DNA of 64,000 bases from Streptomyces mexicanus (GTDB lineage Bacteria > Actinomycetota > Actinomycetes > Streptomycetales > Streptomycetaceae). The DNA lies in contig NZ_LR732544.1 in NCBI RefSeq assembly GCF_902506575.1, positions 5,364,365-5,428,364 of the forward strand, given 5' to 3'. Within the stretch, counting starts at the first letter, position 1. The number at the start of each line of letters is the position of its first letter. Of this stretch, positions 27,989-36,934 are shown one piece after another. The position numbers and the translations under genes are program-made. The notes below the pieces were generated by a model, which was not told the DNA's origin, ran no database searches, and saw only the letters and a list, made by a program, of their open reading frames with translations.

Positions 27989-28711
27989 ATGCTTGTCGCC
28001 GCCGCAGTCTGTCCCTGCCCGCCCCTGCTCGTGCCCGCGGTCGCCGCGGGTGCCGCGCCCGAACTGGACGCCGCGCGGACCGCGTGCACGGACGCGCTGG
28101 GGGTGCTCGCCGCCGCCCGCCCGGACCGGCTCGGGGTCGGGGGACCCGCCGAGGAGTCCGGGCGCGGGCCCTGGCCCGAAGGCAGCCGTGGATCCTTCCG
28201 CGGTTTCGGCGTGGACCTCCAGGTGCGGCTCGGCCGGGGCGCCGACGGCGGCCCGGAGGCCTCCGAGCGCATGCTGCCGCCCTCCCTCGCGGTCGCGGCC
28301 TGGCTGCTGGAGCGGACCGGCTGGTCCGACGCCCCGATCGAGGCACTGGGCGTGGACGAGGCACAGGAACCCGCGCGGTGCCTGGCGGCCGGGCGGGATC
28401 TCGCCGGGGGCTCCGGTCGGGTGGCGCTGCTGGTCATGGGCGATGCCAGCGCCTGCCGGTCGGTCAAGGCGCCCGGATACCTGGACGAACGGGCCGAACC
28501 CTTCGACGCGCAGGTCGCGCGGGCGCTCGGCGCGGCGGACACCGCGGCTCTCGCCGCTGTGGACCCCGGCCTGGCCCGCGAGCTGAAGGTCTCCGGCCGG
28601 GCCCCCTGGCAGCTCCTCGCGGGCGCCGCCGAGCACGCCGGCCTGTCGGGCGCCCTGCTCTACGACGAGGCCCCGTACGGCGTCGGCTACCTGGTCGCCA
28701 CCTGGTCCTGA
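27989..28711 (+). CDS. Class III extradiol dioxygenase-like (subunit B domain) protein
   Basis: About 240 aa from ATG 27989 (MLVAAAVCPCPPLLVP). The start VCPCPPLLVP, the central LLVMGDASACRS, and APYGVGYLVA at the end resemble actinobacterial proteins annotated with a class III extradiol dioxygenase subunit-B fold. I do not see a complete iron-binding His set, so catalysis is doubtful. It sits between miaB and miaA on the same strand in the usual streptomycete order, but the function is unknown. Confidence 0.75.
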   Translation: MLVAAAVCPCPPLLVPAVAAGAAPELDAARTACTDALGVLAAARPDRLGVGGPAEESGRGPWPEGSRGSFRGFGVDLQVRLGRGADGGPEASERMLPPSLAVAAWLLERTGWSDAPIEALGVDEAQEPARCLAAGRDLAGGSGRVALLVMGDASACRSVKAPGYLDERAEPFDAQVARALGAADTAALAAVDPGLARELKVSGRAPWQLLAGAAEHAGLSGALLYDEAPYGVGYLVATWS

Positions 28712-28810
28712 GACGCCCGCCCGGGCACCGCTCGGAAGGTGGCCCAGCGGCCGGCGCTCGGAAGGCAGCCCAGCAGGCGGCGCCGGCCCCCGCCGGAGGC
28801 CGCGCGAACA

Positions 28811-28846
28811 GGCGGACGGCCGGAAGGTTGCTTCCGGCCGTCCGCC
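28811..28846. terminator. Strong bidirectional hairpin terminator
   Basis: A perfect 16-bp stem (GGCGGACGGCCGGAAG / CTTCCGGCCGTCCGCC) with loop GTTG. It lies between the convergent genes ending at 28,711 (+) and 28,876 (–), so it can terminate both. Just before it (about 28,729–28,780) two ~26-bp repeats of the CGCTCGGAAGG..GCCCAG type are visible. Confidence 0.88.
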
Positions 28847-28875
28847 GTCGTGCCGTCTCGCGGCCGTGTCGTCGC

Positions 28876-29232
28876 TCACGACACGGGCGGGGGCCCCTGC
28901 GGCGGCTCCGGCGGCGTCTGGGCCCGGGTGCCGCCCGGCGCCGTGCCCGTCGTACCCGTGCCGGGAGCCGTACCCGTGCCGGGAGCCGTGCCCGTGCCCG
29001 TGTCCGGCGCCGTGCCCGTCTCGCCCCGGTGGGCCAGCCGCTCGACGGCCTCCTTCGCCTTGCCCGTGCCCGCGTGGATCTTGTCGCTGTACTTGCCCTT
29101 GGTCCTCTCGTCGACCATCCTCGCGGCCTTGTCGAGGCCCTGCTCGATCGAGCCCCCGTGCCGCTGCGCGAGGTCCGACACCTTGTCCTTGGCCGGGCCG
29201 AGCTTGGCCTTCATGTTGTCCAGCAGACCCAT
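28876..29232 (-). CDS. MT0933-like antitoxin family protein
   Basis: 118 aa, MGLLDNMKAKLGPAKDKVSD… The N-terminal ~65 residues match the Rv0909/MT0933 antitoxin family (PF14013): helical and Lys/Asp-rich, with DKAARMVDERTKGKYSDKI. The C-terminal half is a Gly/Thr/Pro tail containing an internal TAPGTG repeat, reflecting a DNA repeat. No adjacent toxin gene is obvious; in Streptomyces these genes are often solitary, so a toxin–antitoxin role is not established. Confidence 0.8.
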   Translation of the reverse strand: MGLLDNMKAKLGPAKDKVSDLAQRHGGSIEQGLDKAARMVDERTKGKYSDKIHAGTGKAKEAVERLAHRGETGTAPDTGTGTAPGTGTAPGTGTTGTAPGGTRAQTPPEPPQGPPPVS

Positions 29233-29256
29233 GGTTCACCTTCCCTGGCGGGACAG

Positions 29257-29580
29257 TTACGTGCGGGCGCCCTCGCCGGCCGCGTGCTCGGCGACCGCGT
29301 CGGCGGACTGCTGCTGGGGGATGTCGAGGCCGTCGGCAGCGGCGTTCTCGGCGCCGCCCTCGCCGCCCTGCTTCGACGCCTCCCTCACCGTCGCCGTCTC
29401 CGGCGTGTCGTCCTCCGCGGTGCCGTCCGTCTCGGCGGTACCGTCCGTCTCGACGGATGCCTCGGCCGCAGCCGGCTCCGTGCCCCCGGAGCCTGCTGTC
29501 GCCGCAGCGGCCGACTCTTCGGCGGCCGTGGCCTCCTCCGTAGCCTTCGACCTCCGAAAAAGTCGCGCAAAAACGCCCAT
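29257..29580 (-). CDS. Small acidic Ala/Glu-rich protein of unknown function
   Basis: 107 aa from ATG 29580, beginning MGVFARLFRRSKATEEA: a basic amphipathic start, then a long Ala/Glu/Thr-rich, probably disordered body. This form recurs upstream of miaA in streptomycetes. It lies 24 bp from the antitoxin-like gene on the same strand, so the two are probably co-transcribed. No enzymatic motif is visible. Confidence 0.68.
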   Translation of the reverse strand: MGVFARLFRRSKATEEATAAEESAAAATAGSGGTEPAAAEASVETDGTAETDGTAEDDTPETATVREASKQGGEGGAENAAADGLDIPQQQSADAVAEHAAGEGART

Positions 29581-29776
29581 ATCAACTCCATACGTTACTC
29601 GTGCGGGCGACATCCCGCGTGACCCGGTGTGTCCGCTCCGTGGTCGCGCTCGCGGCGCCCGGACCCCCACCCGCCGGAATCCGGTCACGGGAACCTCGCA
29701 ACGGGAAACGACCCCGCGCACGTGCCGTCACGTCACTCGTTCGAGGGGGCCGTGGGAGGTTTGCGAAACTGGTGCG

Positions 29777-30715
29777 GTGAGCAGCGCACCCCCCGCCCCC
29801 CGCGTCATCGCCGTCGTCGGCCCCACCGCGGCCGGAAAGTCCGATCTGGGCGTCTTCCTGGCCCAACGGCTCGGCGGCGAGGGCGTCAACGCCGACTCCA
29901 TGCAGCTCTACCGCGGGATGGACATCGGCACCGCGAAGCTGACGCCCGAGGAGCGCGGCGGCGTACCGCACCACCTGCTGGACATCTGGGACGTGACCGA
30001 GACGGCGTCCGTCGCCGAGTACCAGCGGCTCGCCCGGGAGCGGATCGACGCCCTGCTCGCCGAGGGGCGCTGGCCGATCCTGGTCGGCGGCTCCGGCCTC
30101 TACGTCCGCGGCGCCGTGGACAACCTGGAGTTCCCCGGCACCGACCCCGAGGTGCGGGCCCGGCTGGAGGAGGAGCTGGCGCTGCGCGGCTCCGGCGCGC
30201 TGCACGCCCGCCTGGCCGCCGCCGATCCGGAAGCGGCGCGGGCGATCCTGCCCAGCAACGGACGCCGCATCGTCCGGGCCCTGGAAGTGATCGAGATCAC
30301 CGGCCGCCCCTTCACGGCCAACCTCCCCGGGCACGACTCGGTCTACGACACCGTGCAGATCGGCGTCGACGTGGCACGCCCCGAACTGGACGAGCGCATC
30401 GCGCGCCGGGTGGACCGCATGTGGGAGGCCGGGCTGGTCGACGAAGTGCGCACCCTGGAGGCGCAGGGCCTGCGCGAGGGGCGCACGGCCTCGCGTGCGC
30501 TCGGGTATCAGCAGGTGCTCGCGGCGCTGGCGGGGGAGTGCACGATGGAGGAGGCGCGCGCCGAGACCGTACGAGCCACCAAGCGCTTCGCGCGCCGCCA
30601 GGACTCCTGGTTCCGGCGCGACCCGCGCGTGCACTGGCTGAGCGGCGCCGCCGCGGACCTCTCGGAACTTCCGCACCTCGCTCTGGCGTTGGTGGAACGA
30701 CCGGTTACAGCCTGA
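29777..30715 (+). CDS. miaA: tRNA dimethylallyltransferase MiaA
   Basis: A 312-aa enzyme that transfers the dimethylallyl group to A37 of tRNAs reading UNN codons, the first step before MiaB. The P-loop GPTAAGKS is at 15–22, with NADSMQLYRGMDIGTAK and VPHHLLDI, then GGSGLYVRG and the late ALGYQQVL…FARRQDSWF motif. GTG 29777 (VSSAPPAPRV) is chosen because homology starts right after it; the open frame extends far upstream without homology. It is convergent with nothing and followed by a membrane protein and dapF. Confidence 0.96.
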   Translation: MSSAPPAPRVIAVVGPTAAGKSDLGVFLAQRLGGEGVNADSMQLYRGMDIGTAKLTPEERGGVPHHLLDIWDVTETASVAEYQRLARERIDALLAEGRWPILVGGSGLYVRGAVDNLEFPGTDPEVRARLEEELALRGSGALHARLAAADPEAARAILPSNGRRIVRALEVIEITGRPFTANLPGHDSVYDTVQIGVDVARPELDERIARRVDRMWEAGLVDEVRTLEAQGLREGRTASRALGYQQVLAALAGECTMEEARAETVRATKRFARRQDSWFRRDPRVHWLSGAAADLSELPHLALALVERPVTA

Positions 30716-30817
30716 TCACGTGATGGCATCGGGACGTCCAGGCCGTCATCGGCGCCTGTGACGCCGTGCCATCATCAAGCTTCGATCGACCAAGTGGAGT
30801 CCTAGTTGGGAGGGCGC

Positions 30818-31366
30818 GTGGCGATGGAGGCCGGCCCTCGCGACACGGCACACGACACACACGACACGCACGGCACCGAGCGCATCACCGTGCGGCAGGC
30901 CGGCAGGGAGCCGGACGAGCCCCCGCTCGGAGCCGGTGACGAACTCGTCCCCGAGGACTCGCTGAGCCCCGACGGCCCCCAGGACGGGGTGACCGCCGAC
31001 GGCCCGGACCCGGACACCTTTGCCGAGCCCGAGGTGGAGGTCGAGCTGCGCCCGCAGCGCAAGCTGCGCATCTGGCAGCTCGCCCCCATCGTGGGCCTGG
31101 CCGCCGCCGGCTCGCTGATGTTCGCCTTCCCGCTGGCCTTCGACGGCGACAGCGGCGCGGTGATCGCCATGCTGGGGCTGCTGATCTGCTCCTGCGCGGC
31201 CGGCTGGGGCATGACGGCCGCCCGCCGCGTGGGGTACACCTGGCCGGGCCTCGCACCGCGGGGGGCCGGGCGGCGCCCCGACTGGCGGATGATCTGCGGG
31301 TACGTCCTGCTCGCCGCCGTGGTGGTGGCCCTCGCGGTATGGCGGGTCGCCCGCCTGCGGGCCTGA
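30818..31366 (+). CDS. Small membrane protein of unknown function
   Basis: About 182 aa. The N-terminal ~90 residues are hydrophilic and acidic. Three hydrophobic segments follow: LAPIVGLAAAGSLMFAFPLA, VIAMLGLLICSCAAGWGMT and YVLLAAVVVALAVW. The start is either GTG 30818 or ATG 30824, both behind GGGAGG at 30,808–30,813; a TTG at 30806 is less likely. The protein is conserved between miaA and dapF in streptomycetes. The gene's last codons (CTGCGGGCCTGA) recur downstream in a tandem repeat. Confidence 0.8.
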   Translation: MAMEAGPRDTAHDTHDTHGTERITVRQAGREPDEPPLGAGDELVPEDSLSPDGPQDGVTADGPDPDTFAEPEVEVELRPQRKLRIWQLAPIVGLAAAGSLMFAFPLAFDGDSGAVIAMLGLLICSCAAGWGMTAARRVGYTWPGLAPRGAGRRPDWRMICGYVLLAAVVVALAVWRVARLRA

Positions 31367-31416
31367 CCCGTCCCCTGCGGGCGCTGACCTGTCCGCTGCG
31401 GGCCTGACTCCTGCCG
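31355..31416. repeat. ~20-bp tandem repeat copying the 3' end of the membrane-protein gene
   Basis: CTGCGGGCCTGAC at 31,355 (last codons and stop) recurs at 31,375 with one inserted base and at 31,396. Further degenerate CTGCGGGCCTG copies appear to about 31,480. This fills much of the gap before dapF. Confidence 0.75.
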
Positions 31417-31562
31417 GCCTGGTCCCGCCGCGCCGCCCTGTGGGCCCGTTCCGTCTCCTGTACGCGCGCTGCGGGCCTGTTCCGCATCCCGTGCGCGCGC
31501 TGCCCGCTCGGGGCGCCGGTCGGCGTCCGCGCCGTGTCGTACCCACCCCGTACGATCGAGGC

Positions 31563-32432
31563 ATGAGCACCCGTATCGCCTTCCTCAAGGGTCACGGCAC
31601 GGAGAACGACTTCGTGATCGTGCCCGACCCGGACAACGCCGTCGAGCTGACCCCGGCCGCCGTCGCCGCCCTGTGCGACCGACGCGCGGGCCTCGGCGGC
31701 GACGGCGTGCTGCACGTGGTGCGGTCCGCCGCGCACCCGGAGGCGCGCGCGATGGCGGCCGAGGCGGAGTGGTTCATGGACTACCGCAACGGCGACGGCT
31801 CGGTCGCGGAGATGTGCGGCAACGGCGTGCGGGTGTTCGCGCGCTACCTCCAGCACGCCGGACACGTGAGCGAGGGCGATCTGGCCATCGCCACGCGCGG
31901 GGGCGTGAAGACCGTCCACATCGCCAAGGACGGCGACATCACCGTCGGCATGGGCAAGGCCCGGCTGCCCGAGGGGGACGTGACCGTGAGCGTGGGCGAG
32001 CGCAGCTGGCCGGCGCGCAACGTGAACATGGGCAACCCGCACGCGGTCGCCTTCGTCGACGACCTCGCGGATGCCGGCGACCTGTTCTCCCCGCCCCCGT
32101 TCGGTCCGGCCTCCGCCTACCCGGAGGGGGTGAACGTCGAGTTCGTGGTCGACCGCGGCCCCCGCCACGTCGCGATGCGCGTCCACGAGCGCGGCTCCGG
32201 CGAGACCCGCTCGTGCGGCACGGGCGCGTGCGCCGTGGCCGTGGCCGCCGCCCGGCGCGACGGCATCGACCCGGCCGTCACCGGCACCCCGGCGACCTAC
32301 ACGGTGGACGTGCCCGGCGGGCGGCTGGTCATCACCGAGCGCCCGGACGGCGAGATCGAGATGACCGGCCCCGCGGTCATCGTCGCCGAGGGCGAGTTCG
32401 ATCCGGCATGGCTGGAAAGCGTGGTCGGCTGA
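31563..32432 (+). CDS. dapF: Diaminopimelate epimerase DapF
   Basis: 289 aa; converts LL- to meso-diaminopimelate for peptidoglycan and lysine. The two catalytic Cys are visible: C85 in EMCGNGVR and C218 in SCGTGAC. Other family motifs are KGHGTENDFVI at the N-terminus, GGDGV, and NMGNPHAV. ATG 31563 gives MSTRIAFLKGHGTENDF. It is monocistronic, with a hairpin terminator directly after the stop. Confidence 0.96.
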   Translation: MSTRIAFLKGHGTENDFVIVPDPDNAVELTPAAVAALCDRRAGLGGDGVLHVVRSAAHPEARAMAAEAEWFMDYRNGDGSVAEMCGNGVRVFARYLQHAGHVSEGDLAIATRGGVKTVHIAKDGDITVGMGKARLPEGDVTVSVGERSWPARNVNMGNPHAVAFVDDLADAGDLFSPPPFGPASAYPEGVNVEFVVDRGPRHVAMRVHERGSGETRSCGTGACAVAVAAARRDGIDPAVTGTPATYTVDVPGGRLVITERPDGEIEMTGPAVIVAEGEFDPAWLESVVG

Positions 32433-32439
32433 GCTCCCG

Positions 32440-32466
32440 CCGCCCCGGAAACCCTGGTCCGGGCGG
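32440..32466 (+). terminator. Hairpin terminator after dapF
   Basis: The stem CCGCCCCGGA / TCCGGGCGG, with one bulged C and loop AACCCTGG, starts 8 bp after the dapF stop. The rest of the gap to 32,730 holds a plausible rshA promoter (TAGCAT near 32,629) but no gene. Confidence 0.65.
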
Positions 32467-32730
32467 CCGCGGCCGGACACGATCGATGACCGGGGTCGGG
32501 ATGTGCGCCGGAATCGACGGATGACCGCTCCTCAGGTGGCCGGAAAACGTAAACCTCCCGGCCATCGCTCGAATGGGTGATCCGTTTCACGCTCTCCGAG
32601 AGGCGGTCGGCCGACCGCGCCCGGCTCGGTAGCATCAAGCACCGGCCCGGACGGGGGATCCGCCGCCCACTCCTGTGCCCCGTAGCTCTCCGGGGTGCCC
32701 GTCCGCCGGTCCACGCAGCCGGAGGTGCCC

Positions 32731-34998
32731 ATGAGTGCGGATGCCACGAACCCCGCGACCCCGGGTCCGGTGGCGCCGGCGGCGCCCCGCAGGAGGACCC
32801 GTCCACGGCTCGACCTGCGCCGCCTCGGCCGGGCCGCACTGCTCGGCCCCACTGCCCGCGACCGGCTGCCCGACGCCATCGGGCACGTCGTCGAGGCCCA
32901 CCGCGCCCACTTCCCCGACGCCGACCTCGAACCGCTGCGCCGCGCCTATGTCCTGGCCGAGTCCTCGCACCGCGGCCAGATGCGCAAGAGCGGCGAGCCC
33001 TACATCACCCACCCCCTCGCCGTGACCCTGATCCTGGCCGAACTCGGCGCGGAGACCACGACGTTGACGGCGTCTTTGCTGCACGACACCGTCGAGGACA
33101 CCGAGGTGACGCTCGACCAGGTCGGCGAGCAGTTCGGTGCGGAGGTCCGCTACCTCGTCGACGGCGTCACCAAGCTGGAGAAGGTCGACTACGGCGCCGC
33201 CGCCGAACCCGAGACCTTCCGCAAGATGCTCGTCGCCACCGGCAACGACGTGCGGGTGATGTCGATCAAGCTCGCCGACCGGCTGCACAACATGCGCACC
33301 CTCGGCGTGATGCGCCCCGAGAAACAGGCCCGGATCGCCAAGGTGACCCGGGACGTGCTCATCCCGCTCGCCGAACGGCTCGGCGTGCAGGCGCTCAAGA
33401 CGGAGCTGGAGGACCTGGTCTTCGCGGTCCTGCACCCCGAGGACTACGCCCGCACACGCGAGTTGATCGCGGACAACGCCGGCCGCCCGGACGACCCGCT
33501 CGCCGAGGTCGCCGAACAGGTCCGCGAGGTGCTGCGCGAGGCGGACATCCCCGCGGAGGTGCTCGTGCGGCCGCGCCACGTCGTCTCCGTGCACCGCGTC
33601 GCCCGCAAACGCGGCCGGCTGCGCGGCTGCGACTTCGGCCGGCTGCTGGTGCTGGTGAACGAGGACGCCGACTGCTACGGGGTGCTCGGGGAGCTCCACA
33701 CCTGCATGACGCCCGTCGTCTCCGAGTTCAAGGACTTCATCGCCGTCCCGAAGTTCAACCTCTACCAGTCGCTGCACACCGCCGTCGCCCTGCCCCGCGG
33801 GGGCACGGACGCGCCCGGGGAAAACCCCACGGACGTCCAGGTCGTCGAAGTCCTCATCCGCACCCACCAGATGCACAAGGTCGCCGAGGCCGGCGTCGTC
33901 GCACTCGGCAATCCCTACGCGGTCCCACCGGAGGAGCAGTCCGGGAGCGACGGCGAACGCGCCGACCCCACCCGCCCGGGCTGGCTCTCCCGCCTCCTCG
34001 ACTGGCAGCGGGAGGCGCCCGACCCCGACACCTTCTGGTCCACCCTGCGCGAGGACCTCGCCCAGGACCGCGAGATCACCGTCTTCCGGCCCGACGGCGG
34101 CACCCTGGGGCTGCCCGAGGGCGCCAGCTGCGTCGACGCCGCCTACGCGCAGTACGGCGAGGACGCGCACGCGGCCATCGGCGCCCGCGTCAACGGCCGC
34201 CTGGCGACACTGAGCACCGTGCTGAAGGACGGCGACACCGTCGAGCTGCTCATGGGGCAGGACCCCGCCTCCGCACCCTCCCGGACGTGGCTGGACCACG
34301 CCCGCACACCCACCGCCCGCATCGCCATCCAGCGGTGGCTGGCGACCCATCCGGCGGCGGTCGGCGACACCTCCGGGAGCGGGAGCGACCCGGACACACA
34401 GGCGCAGGAGGCGGCCGGAAACGTCCCGCGGGTCCCTGCCGGCACCGGAGCCGACGAGCCCGACGCACGGCACGGACAGGACGGACCCGGCGGGCCCCCG
34501 GCCCGTGCCCGGGAGCGGGACGGCGGCCGGACGCAAGCGCCGAGCGCGGTCATCGTCGACCGGCCGCACGCCACCGTCCGGCTCGCCGGCTGCTGCACCC
34601 CCGTGCCGCCCGACGGGATCACCGCGTTCGCGGTCCGCGGGGGCGCGGTGACCGTGCATCGCGCCGAGTGCGCCACCGTCGCCCGGATGCGGGGCGCGGG
34701 CCGCACCGAGGTCGGTGTGCGCTGGGGCGACACCGCCGAGTTCCGGGTCACCCTGCTCGCCGAATCGTTCGGCCGCCCGCGCCTGCTCGCCGACCTCACC
34801 GAGGCGATCGCCCGGGAGGGCGTCGAGATCGTCTCCGCCACGGTGGCTCCGCCGGCCCAGCAGCGCGTCCACCACACCTACACGCTGCAACTGCCCGACG
34901 CCGCCCGGCTGCCCGCCCTCATGCGGGCGATGCGCGGCGTCCCCGGCGTGTACGACGTACGCCGCGCCCAGCCGCAGTCACCGCATGCGGGAACCTGA
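32731..34998 (+). CDS. rshA: RelA/SpoT-type (p)ppGpp enzyme RshA
   Basis: 755 aa from ATG 32731; in S. coelicolor the gene at this place is rshA, the second long RSH. An HD hydrolase domain is intact (ITHPLAV, LLHDTVEDT, KLADRLHNMRTL). The synthetase region is recognisable (DFIAVPKFNLYQSLHT and EVLIRTHQMHKVAEAGV), but several usual signature residues are changed: no EDxxGxR-like triad, and AAHWxYK is replaced by VALGNPY. This suggests the protein is mainly a ppGpp hydrolase, which is inference. A TGS domain (EITVFRPDGG…) and a C-terminal ACT domain follow, with a low-complexity linker (about 34,370–34,540) between them. Confidence 0.92.
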   Translation: MSADATNPATPGPVAPAAPRRRTRPRLDLRRLGRAALLGPTARDRLPDAIGHVVEAHRAHFPDADLEPLRRAYVLAESSHRGQMRKSGEPYITHPLAVTLILAELGAETTTLTASLLHDTVEDTEVTLDQVGEQFGAEVRYLVDGVTKLEKVDYGAAAEPETFRKMLVATGNDVRVMSIKLADRLHNMRTLGVMRPEKQARIAKVTRDVLIPLAERLGVQALKTELEDLVFAVLHPEDYARTRELIADNAGRPDDPLAEVAEQVREVLREADIPAEVLVRPRHVVSVHRVARKRGRLRGCDFGRLLVLVNEDADCYGVLGELHTCMTPVVSEFKDFIAVPKFNLYQSLHTAVALPRGGTDAPGENPTDVQVVEVLIRTHQMHKVAEAGVVALGNPYAVPPEEQSGSDGERADPTRPGWLSRLLDWQREAPDPDTFWSTLREDLAQDREITVFRPDGGTLGLPEGASCVDAAYAQYGEDAHAAIGARVNGRLATLSTVLKDGDTVELLMGQDPASAPSRTWLDHARTPTARIAIQRWLATHPAAVGDTSGSGSDPDTQAQEAAGNVPRVPAGTGADEPDARHGQDGPGGPPARARERDGGRTQAPSAVIVDRPHATVRLAGCCTPVPPDGITAFAVRGGAVTVHRAECATVARMRGAGRTEVGVRWGDTAEFRVTLLAESFGRPRLLADLTEAIAREGVEIVSATVAPPAQQRVHHTYTLQLPDAARLPALMRAMRGVPGVYDVRRAQPQSPHAGT

Positions 34999-35112
34999 CC
35001 GCCCGTCTGCCGCCGCCCGGACGCCCCGCGCGCCGGGGTCCACGGACCCGTTCGGGTGGGACGGACGCGCGTCGTCGTCGTCACGCCGCCGCGCGCTGAT
35101 AGCCGTGGGGGC

Positions 35113-36735
35113 ATGCCGCGTACCCTCAGGAAAGCCAGGTCCGACCGCTCCTCCCACAGGTCTGCCGCTCCGCGCCGGGCGCAGCCTCCGGCCTCCAGGT
35201 CCTCGGTCCCGCGTCGCCTGCGGGCGGGCCTGCTCGCGTCCGCCGTCTCCGTCTGTCTGCTCGGGGCGAGCGCCGCGCCCGCGCCGCTCGGCCTCGGCGA
35301 CCGCCTCTACCCGTACCTGGGCAACCCCGGATACGACGTGATGGCGTACGACCTCTCCCTCACCTACTCCGGGGACAACACCAAGCCGCTGCGGGCCGTG
35401 ACCACGATCAGCGCCCGGGTGACCAGAACGCTCGAACGGGTGAACCTCGACTTCGCCCACGGCACGGTCGACGCCGTCGTGGTCGACGGCAGCCCGGCCG
35501 CGTTCACCATGGCCGGCGAGGACCTGGTGATCACTCCGCGGACCCCGGTGCCCGCCCACCACTGGATGCGCGTCACCGTGCGTCACACCAGCGACCCGCG
35601 GGCCGCCAAGGGCCGGGACGGCGGCTGGGTGCGCACCGCGGACGGCCTCGCAATGGCCAACCAGGCCGACGCCGCCCACCTGGTCTTCCCGTGCAACGAC
35701 CACCCCTCGGACAAGGCGCTGTTCACCTTCCGGATCACGGCCCCCGAGGGCTACACGGCCGTGGCCAACGGCCTCCCGGCCGGCGTCGCCCGGGCCGGCA
35801 CGTCGACCACCTGGACGTACCGCACCCGCCACCCCATGGCCACCGAACTGGCGCAGGTCTCTCTCGGCCGTTCCGCCGTGCTGCACCGCCCGGGCCCGCA
35901 CGGACTGCCCGTGCGCGACGTCGTCCCCGCCGGGGACCGCAAGGCCCTCGAACCCTGGCTTGCCAAGACGCCGGACCAGATCGCCTGGATGGAGCGCAAG
36001 GTCGGGCGCTACCCCTTCGAGACCTACGGCCTCCTCATGGCCGGCGCGGACACCGGCTTCGAACTGGAGACGCAGACGCTCTCCCTCTTCGAGAAGGACC
36101 TGTTCACCGACTCCGCCTACCCGAAGTGGTACGTGGAGTCGGTCATGGTGCACGAGCTGGCCCACCAGTGGTTCGGCGACAGCGTCAGCCCGCGCACCTG
36201 GTCCGACGTCTGGCTCAACGAGGGACACGCCACCTGGTACGAGGCCCTGTACGCCGACGAGACGGCGCACAAGTCCATGGAGACCCGGATGAAGGCGGCC
36301 TACGGCGCCTCCGACCGCTGGCGCGAGGCCGGCGGACCGCCCGCGCGGCCCAAGCCGCCCAAGCCCGGGCAGAAGGTCGGGATCTTCCGCTCGAACGTCT
36401 ACGACGGCGCCGCGCTCGTGCTCTACGCCCTGCGCCAGGAGATCGGCCGGCCGGCCTTCGAACGCCTGGAGCGCGCCTGGGTGCGCCGTCACCGGGACGC
36501 CACGGCCACCACGGCGGACTTCGTGCGCCTGGCCTCGGACATCGCCGGACGCGACCTGACCGGCTTCTTCCAGGGCTGGCTGTACGGCCAGAAGACCCCG
36601 CCGATGCCCGGCCACCCCGACTGGAAGCAGGCACCCCCGCCGAAGACGCCGCAGAAGACGCAGAAGGCGGGGCAGACGGGGAAGGCCGCGCAGCCGGCCG
36701 CGCCGCGGTCGGTGATGAAGTGGGCCGTGCGGTGA
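35113..36735 (+). CDS. Secreted M1-family zinc metallopeptidase
   Basis: About 540 aa from ATG 35113 (MPRTLRKARSDRSS); an upstream GTG at 35056 would add 19 residues. A basic N-terminus precedes a hydrophobic signal-type stretch (LLASAVSVCLLGASAAPAP), so it is exported. The zinc site HELAHQWFGD followed by LNEGHATW (HExxH-x18-E) is intact. The usual GxMEN exopeptidase motif is replaced by ELETQT, as in many actinobacterial M1 relatives. The C-terminus ends in a Pro/Lys tail. It probably trims extracellular peptides. Confidence 0.92.
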   Translation: MPRTLRKARSDRSSHRSAAPRRAQPPASRSSVPRRLRAGLLASAVSVCLLGASAAPAPLGLGDRLYPYLGNPGYDVMAYDLSLTYSGDNTKPLRAVTTISARVTRTLERVNLDFAHGTVDAVVVDGSPAAFTMAGEDLVITPRTPVPAHHWMRVTVRHTSDPRAAKGRDGGWVRTADGLAMANQADAAHLVFPCNDHPSDKALFTFRITAPEGYTAVANGLPAGVARAGTSTTWTYRTRHPMATELAQVSLGRSAVLHRPGPHGLPVRDVVPAGDRKALEPWLAKTPDQIAWMERKVGRYPFETYGLLMAGADTGFELETQTLSLFEKDLFTDSAYPKWYVESVMVHELAHQWFGDSVSPRTWSDVWLNEGHATWYEALYADETAHKSMETRMKAAYGASDRWREAGGPPARPKPPKPGQKVGIFRSNVYDGAALVLYALRQEIGRPAFERLERAWVRRHRDATATTADFVRLASDIAGRDLTGFFQGWLYGQKTPPMPGHPDWKQAPPPKTPQKTQKAGQTGKAAQPAAPRSVMKWAVR

Positions 36736-36934
36736 GACGGCCGGGGAACGGGGAATAAGACGGTGACGAGACGGGCCGTGCCGTGCGACCATCATCAGGT
36801 CGGCGCGGCACGGCGCCCGGGGAATCTCCCAGAGCGCTCGTGCGTTGTCACCGGTGACGGGAAGTTCGCCGAGACCGGCGCGCCCCGCCGCGGCTCGTCG
36901 CCGCACCACGGATTCCCAACGACGTAAGGACCCA

